Assembly (NCBI RefSeq): GCF_025847235.1
Contig: NZ_JAOZEW010000008.1
Span: forward strand, 1-64,000
DNA from: Flavobacterium shii
GTDB taxonomy: Bacteria; Bacteroidota; Bacteroidia; Flavobacteriales; Flavobacteriaceae
DNA: 64,000 nt
Direction: 5' to 3'
Below, piece after piece: positions 27,966 to 36,254 of this stretch (positions are counted from its first letter, which is position 1; each line of letters begins with the position of its first letter). The notes beneath the pieces were generated by a model. That model was not told where the DNA came from. It searched no databases and worked only from the letters and a program-made list of their open reading frames with translations. The translations under genes were made by a program, and so were the position numbers.

Positions 27966-28799
27966 ATGATGTCAATAATTACCCTTACTACCGATTACGG
28001 CTTGAAAGACCACTTTGTAGGTGCGCTGAAGGGGAAAATTTTATCCGAGTACTCCGAGGCTACAATTATAGACATTTCGCATGACGTCGATCCCTTTAAT
28101 ACTTCCGAAGCGAGCTATATTATTGGTGCATCGTATTTTAGTTTCCCAAAAGGTACCGTACATCTTATTGGTGTCGATATAGAACGCAATAAAGAGAACC
28201 AACATATTGCTATGCAATGGAACGACCACTACTTTATTTGCGCCGATAATGGTATTTTAAGCATGCTTACGCAAAAGATAGTTCCGCAAAAAATAGTTTT
28301 CATTAATATACACGACAGATTACCTGGTGATGCCAGTGATCTAGATGTTTTTATAAAAGTTGCCTGCCATATTGCCAAAGGTGGTTTACTGAATGTTATC
28401 GGGAAAGAAACCCAAAGCATCAAGCAAATAACCGAATTACAATCGATAGTTTCAAACGACGGAAATTCTCTAAAAGGATATGTATCCTATATTGATCATT
28501 TCGGTAATGTAGTAACCAATATTTCCAAAAAGCAATTTCTGGAAGTAGCGCGAGGTCGTCAGTATGAAATTGTTATGAAGCCAAAAAGCATTAAAACTAT
28601 TTTACCAAACTACTCTGCAATAGCCAGTTCCGAAAAATATCCAATTAAAACCTATGAAGGAGAAAAACTAGCCATATTTAATGAAGCAGGTTTTCTTGAG
28701 ATTGCCATTTTCAGGAGTAATCCATCAAAAGTTGGTTCGGCAAATAGTTTACTAGGACTTAATTATCGGGATACAATCTTAATCCAGTTCAAGAATTAA
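27966..28799 (+). CDS. SAM hydrolase / SAM-dependent hydroxide adenosyltransferase (DUF62)
   Basis: 277 residues. Members of the DUF62 family hydrolyse S-adenosylmethionine to adenosine and methionine and are related to fluorinases and chlorinases. Visible signatures are the N-terminal TLTTDYGLKDHFVGALKG, IIDISHDVDPFN, and the C-terminal-domain segment SYIDHFGNVVTNISK. The start may be the first or second of two consecutive ATG codons (27966 or 27969). Monocistronic with a good -7 element. Confidence 0.92.
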   Translation: MMSIITLTTDYGLKDHFVGALKGKILSEYSEATIIDISHDVDPFNTSEASYIIGASYFSFPKGTVHLIGVDIERNKENQHIAMQWNDHYFICADNGILSMLTQKIVPQKIVFINIHDRLPGDASDLDVFIKVACHIAKGGLLNVIGKETQSIKQITELQSIVSNDGNSLKGYVSYIDHFGNVVTNISKKQFLEVARGRQYEIVMKPKSIKTILPNYSAIASSEKYPIKTYEGEKLAIFNEAGFLEIAIFRSNPSKVGSANSLLGLNYRDTILIQFKN

Positions 28800-28897
28800 G
28801 AAACGAAATTTAGAGTTTAATCCTAATAACATTTAGATTCTTAAAATAGTTTCTCATAACTAGAAAAAATAGTATAGAAAAGAACAATCTATTTTGG

Positions 28898-28905
28898 TAT
28901 TTTTG
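28898..28905 (+). promoter_or_regulatory. -7 element of the ABM gene
   Basis: TATTTTTG followed by CG fits TAnnTTTG and lies 48 bases upstream of the ATG at 28954. Confidence 0.5.
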
Positions 28906-28953
28906 CGCGCATATAAGCCATTTCCTGAATTAAGATAATCCAAAATTATAAAA

Positions 28954-29250
28954 ATGCTTGTTCGAATAGTAAAGATGAGTTTTCACGAGGATAAAATCCC
29001 AGCTTTCATGGAAAATTTCGATAATGTGAAAAGCAAAATACGAAATGCTCCTGGAAATAGTTTTTTAGAATTGTATCAAGACAAAGACAATAAAAATATA
29101 TTTTTCACTTACAGTTATTGGGAAACCGAAGCCGACTTGGAAAATTACCGACAATCGGAACTTTTTAATACGGTTTGGTCATTCACCAAAACCTTATTCA
29201 ATGCCAAACCAGAAGCTTGGAGTGTAGACAAATTAGTTTCTTTAGTTTAA
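28954..29250 (+). CDS. Antibiotic biosynthesis monooxygenase (ABM) domain protein
   Basis: 98 residues, a single dimeric ferredoxin-like ABM domain. Patterns are VRIVKMSFHEDKIPAFMENFDNVKSKI at the start and NIFFTYSYWETEADLENYRQSELFNTVW in the middle. The family includes quinol monooxygenases and heme-degrading or simple ligand-binding proteins. There is no cofactor-defining residue I can rely on, so the function is open. Confidence 0.87.
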   Translation: MLVRIVKMSFHEDKIPAFMENFDNVKSKIRNAPGNSFLELYQDKDNKNIFFTYSYWETEADLENYRQSELFNTVWSFTKTLFNAKPEAWSVDKLVSLV

Positions 29251-29436
29251 ACGAAAATAAAAAATTGAACCATTAAGAGATTAAGATAAATAAAGACTTT
29301 AAAACTTTGCGAGCTTTGCGTATCCCGAGGCTTCGGGACTGCGAACTTTGCGGTTAATTTTCCTGCCACTGATTGGACATCTTTAAACCTTAAACAAAAT
29401 AAACGCATAACAGAATAAACAAATTAACGTTAAAAT
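29251..29436. repeat. Spacer with GCAAAG/CTTTGCG words before gldF
   Basis: CTTTGCGAGCTTTGCGTATC, a small TCCCGA-GGCT-TCGGGA hairpin and GAACTTTGCGGTTAATTTTCCTGCCACTGATT belong to the same vocabulary as the spacers at 25339 and 39240. No gene is present. Confidence 0.55.
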
Positions 29437-30162
29437 ATGAAATCAATCGTTTTACGAGAAATAAAATCTTTTTTTGGATCTCCCATTGGCTACTTAGTCA
29501 TTGCCATTTTCCTTATTAGTAATGGCTTATTTTTATGGGTATTTCAGGGAGAATACAACATCCTTAATACTGGTTTTGCCGATCTTACTCCTTTCTTTAC
29601 ATTAGCTCCTTGGATTTTAGTATTCCTGATTCCGGCTGTAACCATGCGTAGTTTTTCTGATGAGAAAAAACAAGGTACAATCGAATTATTGCTTACAAAG
29701 CCTTTGAGCATTTGGCAAATTGTAAACGGAAAATTTATTGGATCATTGCTTTTAATCATAATGGCAATTATTCCAACTTTCATATATGTAAAAGTAATTT
29801 CGAGTTTAGGAATGCCCGAAGGTAACATCGACATGGGAAGCACAATTGGTTCTTATTTTGGATTATTATTCTTGATTGCAGCATACTCTGCTATCGGAAT
29901 TTTCACTTCTACTTTATCCGAAAATCAGATTGTAGCTTTTATTATAGCCGTGTTTTTATGCTTCTTTTTATATTTTGGTTTCGAAGGTTTATCAACTTTA
30001 GTTCCTGGTTATATGAATTTGATTTCATCATTAGGAATGCAAAATCATTTTAAAAGTATGAGCCGAGGCGTTATCGACACACGCGATGTAATTTATTTTT
30101 TAAGTATAACGGTGCTTTTTCTTTCGTTTACTGTATATCAACTAAAATCTTTTAAATCGTAA
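29437..30162 (+). CDS. gldF: Gliding-motility ABC transporter permease GldF
   Basis: 241 residues, six predicted TM helices (about 15-40, 53-72, 95-120, 137-160, 168-190, 215-236). It starts with MKSIVLREIKSFFGSPIGYL, the hallmark of ABC-2 type permeases of the gld family, and has SFSDEKKQGTIELLLTKPLS. It overlaps gldG by one base (TAATG), as in other gliding flavobacteria. GldF, GldG and GldA form an ABC transporter linked to gliding; gldA is not in this window. Confidence 0.95.
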   Translation: MKSIVLREIKSFFGSPIGYLVIAIFLISNGLFLWVFQGEYNILNTGFADLTPFFTLAPWILVFLIPAVTMRSFSDEKKQGTIELLLTKPLSIWQIVNGKFIGSLLLIIMAIIPTFIYVKVISSLGMPEGNIDMGSTIGSYFGLLFLIAAYSAIGIFTSTLSENQIVAFIIAVFLCFFLYFGFEGLSTLVPGYMNLISSLGMQNHFKSMSRGVIDTRDVIYFLSITVLFLSFTVYQLKSFKS

Positions 30163-31847
30163 TGAAAATTTCTTCTCAAAAAAATATAAAAACTTTACTG
30201 ATTACAATTGCGATTTTAATTGTACTAAATATTGCTGGTACTTTTGTATTTCATCGTTTTGACTTAACCAAGGACAAAAGATATACTTTATCGCCAACTT
30301 CGTTAAATATCATCAAACAGGTTCATAATCCGTTGTCTATAAAAATTTATATGCAAGGCGATTTACCTGCCGAATTTAAACGTTTGCAACAAGAAACGCA
30401 GCAATTACTGGAAGAGTTTCAAGCCTATAATAAAAATATTGTTTTTGAATTCGTAAACCCTTTAGAGAACGAAGACGAAAGCATGGATATGGTTAAAGAA
30501 CTATATCGAAAAGGACTTACGCCGGTAAATATAACTGTCGACGACAAAGGAAAACAGTCTCAGGCTATGGTTTTTCCTTGGGCTATTGCCGTGTATAATA
30601 ATAAGGAGGTTAATATTCCTTTGCTAAAAAATCAAATGGGAGCTTCGACTACCCAAAAAGTAATTAGCTCGGTACAACATTTGGAATATTCTATTGCCGA
30701 TGCATTGAATAAAATTACCAAAGAGAAACAAAAAAAGGTTGCGATTATAAAAGGAAATGGCGAATTGAAAGAGATTTTCATAGCGAAGTTCCTAATGCAA
30801 ATTCGCGAAAGCTACCACATTGGACCATTTACTTTAGACTCTGTAGCCAAAAATCCAATTGGAACTCTAGAGGCATTACAAAAATATGACTTGGCTATTA
30901 TCGCTAAGCCTACTGAAGCATTTACAGACGGCGAAAAACAAGTTCTGGATCAGTTTATCATTAACGGAGGAAAAACATTGTGGCTTGTAGATCAGGTAAA
31001 TGCCGAAATGGATAGTTTATACAATCAATCCGGTGCTACGCTGGCTTTCCCGAGAGATTTGAATCTTAATGATATGTTCTTTAAATACGGATTTAGAATC
31101 AATCCTGATCTGGTAAAAGATGAACTAGGAAGTCCAATTAAACTGGCTTCGGGAGAACAAGGAAGCGCAACGCAATACCAACAATTCAATTGGAAATATG
31201 CACCACAGGTTTATCCAGAAAGCAAACATCCAATTGTAAAAAACTTAGGTGGAATTAAATTTGATTTTGCAAACCCAATCGATACCTTGAAAAACGGTAT
31301 TAAAAAAACGGTTCTATTGCAATCATCTCCTTATTCGAAAAAGATCGGAACTCCAGCCGAAATCAACTTAAATATTGTAACGGAACAAACATCTCCAAAA
31401 GATTATGTAAACACTGGGAATTTCCCTTTATCGGTTTTATTAGAAGGAGATTTTCATTCGATGTACGAAAATCGCATATTACCTTTTGAACAAAAAACAT
31501 TTCAGACAAAAGGAAAAGCAACCAAAATGATTGTGATTTCCGATGGTGATTTAGTCCGAAACCAATTGGATAAAAACCTTTCGCCTGTAGAATTAGGTTA
31601 CGATCAGCGCTCTGGAAATTTATATGACAACAAGGATTTCTTAATGAATTGCGTTAATTATTTACTGGATGATACCGGACTTATTAACATTAGAAGTAAA
31701 GATTTAAATTTACCTTTATTGGATAAAGAAAAAGTTTATCGAGACTATACCATTACACAATTCATAACTATCGGACTACCAATTCTTATTTTATTACTCT
31801 TTGGTATTGTGTTTACTTTCCTCCGAAGAAGGAAATACAGTAAATAG
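30162..31847 (+). CDS. gldG: Gliding-associated ABC transporter component GldG
   Basis: 561 residues with an N-terminal TM helix (about 10-32), a large extracytoplasmic domain and a C-terminal TM helix (about 530-553) ended by RRRKY. Typical phrases are FDLTKDKRYTLSPTS near the N-terminus and MIVISDGDLVRNQ with YDNKDFLMNCVNYLLDD near the end, which define the GldG/ABC-type uncharacterised transport domain. It overlaps gldF by one base, so the two are translationally coupled. Confidence 0.95.
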   Translation: MKISSQKNIKTLLITIAILIVLNIAGTFVFHRFDLTKDKRYTLSPTSLNIIKQVHNPLSIKIYMQGDLPAEFKRLQQETQQLLEEFQAYNKNIVFEFVNPLENEDESMDMVKELYRKGLTPVNITVDDKGKQSQAMVFPWAIAVYNNKEVNIPLLKNQMGASTTQKVISSVQHLEYSIADALNKITKEKQKKVAIIKGNGELKEIFIAKFLMQIRESYHIGPFTLDSVAKNPIGTLEALQKYDLAIIAKPTEAFTDGEKQVLDQFIINGGKTLWLVDQVNAEMDSLYNQSGATLAFPRDLNLNDMFFKYGFRINPDLVKDELGSPIKLASGEQGSATQYQQFNWKYAPQVYPESKHPIVKNLGGIKFDFANPIDTLKNGIKKTVLLQSSPYSKKIGTPAEINLNIVTEQTSPKDYVNTGNFPLSVLLEGDFHSMYENRILPFEQKTFQTKGKATKMIVISDGDLVRNQLDKNLSPVELGYDQRSGNLYDNKDFLMNCVNYLLDDTGLINIRSKDLNLPLLDKEKVYRDYTITQFITIGLPILILLLFGIVFTFLRRRKYSK

Positions 31848-31861
31848 ATGTTAATAAAAAA

Positions 31862-31894
31862 TTTGCAATACTAGGATTGTTTACGATATATTTG
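31862..31894 (+). promoter_or_regulatory. dnaN promoter
   Basis: TTTG at 31862-31865 and TATATTTG at 31887-31894 match the -33/-7 flavobacterial promoter with a 21-base spacer. Transcription would start about 55 bases before the ATG. Confidence 0.62.
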
Positions 31895-31954
31895 TAAAAT
31901 GTATACTAGTTTTTAATATAGCTAAAATATATCCCAAAAAATAAAACAAAAGAG

Positions 31955-33073
31955 ATGAAATTTATAGTATCGAGTTCGTACTTATTAAAGCAATTACAAG
32001 TTTTAGGTAGTGTAATCAATAGTAACAATACGTTACCTATTTTAGACAACTTTCTATTTGAATTAGACAATAATGAATTAACAGTTTCTTCATCGGATCT
32101 TGAAACGACGATGTCTGCAACTTTAGCGATTGATTCTACAAGCAAAGGAAGTGTTGCAATACCTGCAAAATTATTACTTGAAATCCTTAAAACATTTCCA
32201 GAACAACCTTTAACATTTACTGTTGAAGATAATAATACTGTAGAAATTAGTTCAAATTCAGGAAAATATGCTTTGGCATATGCAGCTGGAGAAGAATTTC
32301 CAAAATCTGTAAATCTAGAAGAGCCTTCGGTTACTTTAGTTCCTTCAGATGTTTTGGCAACAGCTATTAGCAAAACGATATTTGCTGCTGGTAACGATGA
32401 TTTACGTCCTGTAATGTCTGGAGTATTCTTTCAGTTTTCACCAGAAGGATTAATATTTGTTGCTACAGATGCTCATAAATTAGTAAAATACGCTCGTACA
32501 GATGTTAAAGCATCTCAAGTTGCCGATTTTATCATGCCAAAGAAACCTTTGAATATTTTAAAAAGTATCCTTGGATCTTCTGACGCTGAAGTAAAAATCG
32601 AATACAACGATTCTAATGCTACATTCTCATTCGACAACTACATCTTGATGTGTCGTTTAATCGATGGGAAATATCCAAACTACGAAGCTGTAATTCCAAA
32701 AGAGAATCCAAATAAATTAATGATAGATCGTTCTTTATTTTTAAGTTCAGTACGTCGTGTGGCTATTTTCTCTAATAAAACTACACACCAAATTCGTTTA
32801 AAAATCGCTGGAGCCGAATTAAATGTTTCTGCCGAAGATATCGATTACTCAAACAAAGCCGAAGAAAGATTAACATGTGATTACCAAGGTGATGACTTGC
32901 AAATAGGATTTAACTCACGTTTCCTTACCGAAATGTTGACCAACTTACAATCGGATATGATTATGCTGGAAATGTCTTTACCAAACAGAGCAGGAATCCT
33001 GACTCCTGTTGATGGTTTAGAAGATGGGGAAACCGTGACTATGTTGGTTATGCCAGTAATGCTAAACAGTTAA
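31955..33073 (+). CDS. dnaN: DNA polymerase III beta subunit (sliding clamp)
   Basis: 372 residues, normal clamp length. Three topologically similar domains are visible: MKFIVSSSYLLKQLQVLGSVINSNNTLPILDNFLFE, then VMSGVFFQFSPEGLIFVATDAHKLVKY, and the C-terminal RAGILTPVDGLEDGETVTMLVMPVMLN. The ring-shaped dimer tethers DNA polymerase to DNA. It stands alone with its own promoter and terminator, and not next to dnaA here. Confidence 0.97.
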   Translation: MKFIVSSSYLLKQLQVLGSVINSNNTLPILDNFLFELDNNELTVSSSDLETTMSATLAIDSTSKGSVAIPAKLLLEILKTFPEQPLTFTVEDNNTVEISSNSGKYALAYAAGEEFPKSVNLEEPSVTLVPSDVLATAISKTIFAAGNDDLRPVMSGVFFQFSPEGLIFVATDAHKLVKYARTDVKASQVADFIMPKKPLNILKSILGSSDAEVKIEYNDSNATFSFDNYILMCRLIDGKYPNYEAVIPKENPNKLMIDRSLFLSSVRRVAIFSNKTTHQIRLKIAGAELNVSAEDIDYSNKAEERLTCDYQGDDLQIGFNSRFLTEMLTNLQSDMIMLEMSLPNRAGILTPVDGLEDGETVTMLVMPVMLNS

Positions 33074-33172
33074 CATTTAATTATGTTTTTGTTATATTTG
33101 ATTTTTGATATTCAAATATAATACTTATCATTGCATAACAATTACGCTATTAACCAACCATTTTTATACTTA

Positions 33173-33210
33173 AAAACCCGCAGCTTCTTTATAGAAATTG
33201 CGGGTTTTTT
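33173..33210 (+). terminator. Terminator of dnaN
   Basis: AAAACCCGCA (33173-33182) and TGCGGGTTTT (33199-33208) form a perfect 10-bp stem, followed by T residues. It is 100 bases past the stop. Confidence 0.9.
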
Positions 33211-33538
33211 ACTTTATCTGTTATTTCGCTAAGCTTCCAAAGGGTTAATAAAGTAGCACTAAGCTTTTCTGCAATATTGTCTTTCTGAAGTGGAGTCGAA
33301 GAATTCTCATTGTAGCTCTACAAAGATTATAGAGTTCTTATGCAATTCTCTCCTATGTCGGGATGATATAAGTTTGTGTATAGATTGAGCACCTTTCTCC
33401 GAAACTTCGGTACGCTCAGGGTGACTGCAGTAACCACAATCATAAACAAATATAGATTTACTCTACTCCCAACAATCTATTATCATCTTTCTTCTTGGCT
33501 CTATTCTCTCACATCTATAAGTCTTTCATCTCACACCT
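33211..33538. repeat. Spacer with dispersed Bacteroidota-type words
   Basis: No gene is supported. It holds TTTCTGAAGTGGAGTCGAAG, TTCTCCTATGTCGGGATGA-like phrases and CTCCGAAACTTCGGTACGCT followed by CAGGGTGAC. I recognise these as common dispersed intergenic phrases in this phylum. An open frame at 33376-33573 runs across them and is not a gene. Confidence 0.6.
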
Positions 33539-35311
33539 CTAAATCACACCCATTTTTTGCATTAAGAAAGTAGCGCTTTTATTTTTACAAATCCCTTCTC
33601 TAAGTTTATAGTCAAAATGCAATTCGTTATTTTTTATTTCAACCTCAAAACATTGGTTCGTTAAGGTTTCAGGAAATTCGTTTGTCGTTAAGCAAACTTC
33701 GATATCATGGGTTGCGATTGCTCCGATTGCTTTTTTGGCAATAATCTTTTTCACGACCTCAATAGTTCCATTACGTTTATCATCTGAGTTTGTACCTCTT
33801 AAAATCTCATCTAAGAGCACAAAAGCAGGTTTGTCCTCCAGTGCATCCATAATTTGTTTTAAACGCTTAATTTCGGCAAAAAAGTACGATTCACTATCTG
33901 ATAAAGAATCTGATAGTCGCATCGAAACCAAAACGGGTAACGGATGCATTGTAGCTTTATTTGCGCACACTACAGAACCTATTCCTCCCAAAACCATATT
34001 AATACCCAAACTACGCAAAAAAGTGCTTTTTCCGGACATATTAGACCCAGTTAAGATCATAAACGATTCCGGGAAAAACTTAACTTCATTCCCAACTCTT
34101 GTTTCAGGATTTAACAGTGGATGACTTAGATTAGAAAAACCTATTTTAAAATCGGTATTTAACTCCGGAAATACAAAATCTTCATTGTTATAAGCAAAGT
34201 TGGCTAAGCTGTTAAGCATTTCAAATTCACCAATTACATTCATCCATTCTTCTAGAACAGCTGCATGACTCGTTTTCCAATTCAACAGATTTTTTAAAAC
34301 ATGAAGATTAAATAAAAAGATACCATTAAACAATAAAGCGGTTACAAAATTATTGATCGTGTCCATGTTCGAAAACAACTCAGATAATTGTTTTAAATGA
34401 GCACTTGCCTTGGCATTCTTATAAACCAATTTATTTTGTAGCGCAATTAATTTATCCGACTTAAATGTTTCGTTTTCGATCTCCTTTACCAATAAACCAT
34501 ATTGCTTGATAATTTTATCAATATTCTCGGCTTTAGCAATTTCAGTTTGAATTCTTTTAAAGAACATCCCTAAAATAGTCGTATTCAGAATAAACGCAAA
34601 AGTTATGTAGGATAAAAATAACACATTCGATGTAACAAAATATGCAATTACGAGCGCTCCGAAAATAGCGGGTAAAACATACATTAATACATACATTATT
34701 TTTGAGAAAGGAGCACTTTTACTATCCTTCCAATTCAATAATGCCTGATAAGCTTCTTTAGTATCCTGCCCAATTGTTGCAAGTGCTAAAAATTCCTGAC
34801 GCCAATCTAATTTTGACTCAAGTTCATAAATAGCATCTTGATTTTGGGTAATTTCGTCATTAGGTAAGGTATATTGCAACTGATCTGCCAGTGTCTTTTT
34901 TCCAACAAAAGTTCCTGTTCTGTTAAGACTTTGAAATAAAGAATGATCTCCAAAAATATCCAAATCATAAACATATGGATGATGGAAGTCGATGAACTCT
35001 TGTCCGTTTTCAAAAGGTAATTTTTCCCTTTTTAAAAAAGTAATTTCATTTTTATTAATTCTCAAAAGTGCCTCTGTAAGCTTCTTTTTAAAAGACAACT
35101 TCGAATGAATACGCATTAAAACAATAAAACCAATAAATAATAAAACCGCGGAAACGAGGTATCCTGAAGTATCTGTTTTAAGATAATAATAACCTAAAAC
35201 TAAGCAAAAAACAATACTCAAAAGTCGTAATAAACTAATGCTATTATATTTTTTATTGATAGCACTTAAAGCATCTGAATAACTGCTGACCTTTTTTTGA
35301 TATTGTTCCAT
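33539..35311 (-). CDS. Membrane-anchored MutS-family ATPase
   Basis: 590 residues. The N-terminal half has about two pairs of TM helices (about 27-65 and 205-250). A MutS core/lever-like helical region (about 260-400) and a C-terminal MutS V ATPase domain follow, with Walker A GSNMSGKSTFLR, Walker B PAFVLLDEILRGTNSDDK and the H-loop AIATHDIE. It lacks the mismatch-recognition domain I of MutS. It is therefore a MutS homologue of the small Bacteroidota membrane type, not canonical mismatch repair. Role unknown. A TATATTTG -7 element lies at 35355-35362 on the minus strand. Confidence 0.88.
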   Translation of the reverse strand: MEQYQKKVSSYSDALSAINKKYNSISLLRLLSIVFCLVLGYYYLKTDTSGYLVSAVLLFIGFIVLMRIHSKLSFKKKLTEALLRINKNEITFLKREKLPFENGQEFIDFHHPYVYDLDIFGDHSLFQSLNRTGTFVGKKTLADQLQYTLPNDEITQNQDAIYELESKLDWRQEFLALATIGQDTKEAYQALLNWKDSKSAPFSKIMYVLMYVLPAIFGALVIAYFVTSNVLFLSYITFAFILNTTILGMFFKRIQTEIAKAENIDKIIKQYGLLVKEIENETFKSDKLIALQNKLVYKNAKASAHLKQLSELFSNMDTINNFVTALLFNGIFLFNLHVLKNLLNWKTSHAAVLEEWMNVIGEFEMLNSLANFAYNNEDFVFPELNTDFKIGFSNLSHPLLNPETRVGNEVKFFPESFMILTGSNMSGKSTFLRSLGINMVLGGIGSVVCANKATMHPLPVLVSMRLSDSLSDSESYFFAEIKRLKQIMDALEDKPAFVLLDEILRGTNSDDKRNGTIEVVKKIIAKKAIGAIATHDIEVCLTTNEFPETLTNQCFEVEIKNNELHFDYKLREGICKNKSATFLMQKMGVI

Positions 35312-35354
35312 TGATTTAAAGTAATTATTCCTTTTTAGAAATTATATTGAAATA

Positions 35355-35362
35355 CAAATATA
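35355..35362 (-). promoter_or_regulatory. -7 element of the MutS-like gene
   Basis: Minus-strand TATATTTG fits TAnnTTTG, 43 bases before the ATG. No TTG is found at the expected -33 distance. Confidence 0.45.
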
Positions 35363-35750
35363 AGTTTACAGTGACGAAATAACTACTTTAAATACTAGGA
35401 ATATTACTTATTATTTTAGCTACTGAATAAAAGTCACTATAGCTAAAGTTTAAACTTATAAACACATAGTTTTTTGTCATATTGAAAGTTCAGTAATTGT
35501 ACATTCTCGAAAAGACGCAAAAAAATAGTATAGCTGTCTTTGATTTGTACCATTTTAAAATGAGTGAGGATAATCTTTTAAATTTTACGGATATACCGTA
35601 AAACAAAAATAAAATTTAGTTTTTATTTTACATAAACAACAACAAATCAAACACATAAGCAAAGCTCACTTTTTTAATAAATATGCTAGCATTAAAAATT
35701 GTTTAGCTAAAATAAGAAAGAAAATAACTGTTTTTTTTAAGATATTTAAT
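35363..35750. other. AT-rich spacer with no gene seen
   Basis: No open frame or family match is visible. It may be decayed coding sequence, because a kinase remnant follows directly, but I cannot show it. Confidence 0.4.
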
Positions 35751-35751
35751 T

Positions 35752-35903
35752 ATTAATAATGGCAAGATTACGATATTAAAAGTAAAAACGATATTGGATT
35801 AAGCATTATGAAAAAACGAATCGATTCTTTTAAATGGATTGTTCCATATTGAATCAAAAAAATCAATATAGGCTCAATAATACAAATTACTATTAATCTT
35901 TAG
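35752..35903 (+). pseudogene. Remnant of a sensor histidine kinase C-terminus (LytS/HisKA_7-like)
   Basis: Three-frame reading with frameshifts reconstructs NNG(K)DYDIKSKNDIGLSIMKKRID, then SLNGLFHIESKK and GSIIQITINL with a stop (TAG 35901-35903). This is the G1 box, the G2 box (DIGLSIMKKR) and the last strand of an HATPase domain. A base is missing near 35766, an extra T sits in the TTTT run near 35830, and another shift lies near 35868. No upstream part of the kinase was recognised. It is a decayed gene end next to the RiPP-like locus. Confidence 0.72.
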
Positions 35904-35928
35904 ATTACAATCTAAATAAGACATCATA

Positions 35929-35946
35929 TGGTAAATTCATTTACCA
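35929..35946. promoter_or_regulatory. Palindrome upstream of the peptide gene
   Basis: TGGTAAAT (35929-35936) and ATTTACCA (35939-35946) are perfect inverted halves with a 2-base centre, 80 bases before the short peptide start. It has the shape of a dimeric regulator site. No TAnnTTTG element is found in this spacer. Confidence 0.4.
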
Positions 35947-36026
35947 AAACAAGACTCGAGTGAAGTTCAACATCTTAAAACTTCTAAAAAAAATTAAGAT
36001 GAATTAATTAAAAAATTTTATTTATT

Positions 36027-36194
36027 ATGAAAAAACAAAATCAAATTATTGAAAAAAGTAAGCTTTCTGATTTAAGAAAAATGCATGGGGTAGCGTTATT
36101 AGCAAACCTTAAAGTTATTCAAGGTGGAGCAAAAATTATACTGGGTGGAGCATTGTTACAAACCCCTCCAGATAGACTAGATTCAAACGAATAA
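36027..36194 (+). CDS. Short double-glycine leader peptide, putative RiPP precursor
   Basis: 55 residues. The leader (1-34) is charged at the start (MKKQNQIIEKSKLSDLRKMH) and ends in LANLKVIQGG. This is the leader shape of Bacteroidota natural-product precursors (the GG leader of the TIGR04149-like group) that are cut after Gly-Gly by a C39-type peptidase. The 21-residue core starts AKIILGGALL and ends PPDRLDSNE. It contains a second GG, a Pro-Pro and two Asp, but no Cys, Ser-rich or Thr-rich pattern for lanthionine chemistry. A perfect 32-base palindrome and then a gene for an HExxH protein follow. The pair suggests a ribosomal peptide modified by that enzyme. The precursor role is inferred. 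Confidence 0.72.
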   Translation: MKKQNQIIEKSKLSDLRKMHGVALLANLKVIQGGAKIILGGALLQTPPDRLDSNE

Positions 36195-36208
36195 ATTTAT
36201 TAATAAAA

Positions 36209-36240
36209 AGTAAGGTTTTATTTTAAAATAAAACCTTACT
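36209..36240 (+). terminator. Perfect 32-base palindrome between precursor and enzyme genes
   Basis: AGTAAGGTTTTATTTT (36209-36224) and AAAATAAAACCTTACT (36225-36240) are exact inverted halves with no spacer. As RNA this gives a strong stem with a small loop from the AT centre. It could stop or slow most transcription after the precursor, or protect its mRNA 3' end, so that peptide is made in excess over the enzyme. There is no good U-run after it. Confidence 0.7.
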
Positions 36241-36254
36241 AAATAAGAAAAAAT

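Noticed and set aside
33376..33573. Open frame in the spacer after dnaN
   Set aside because: It reads through dispersed intergenic words and overlaps the end of the MutS-like gene.
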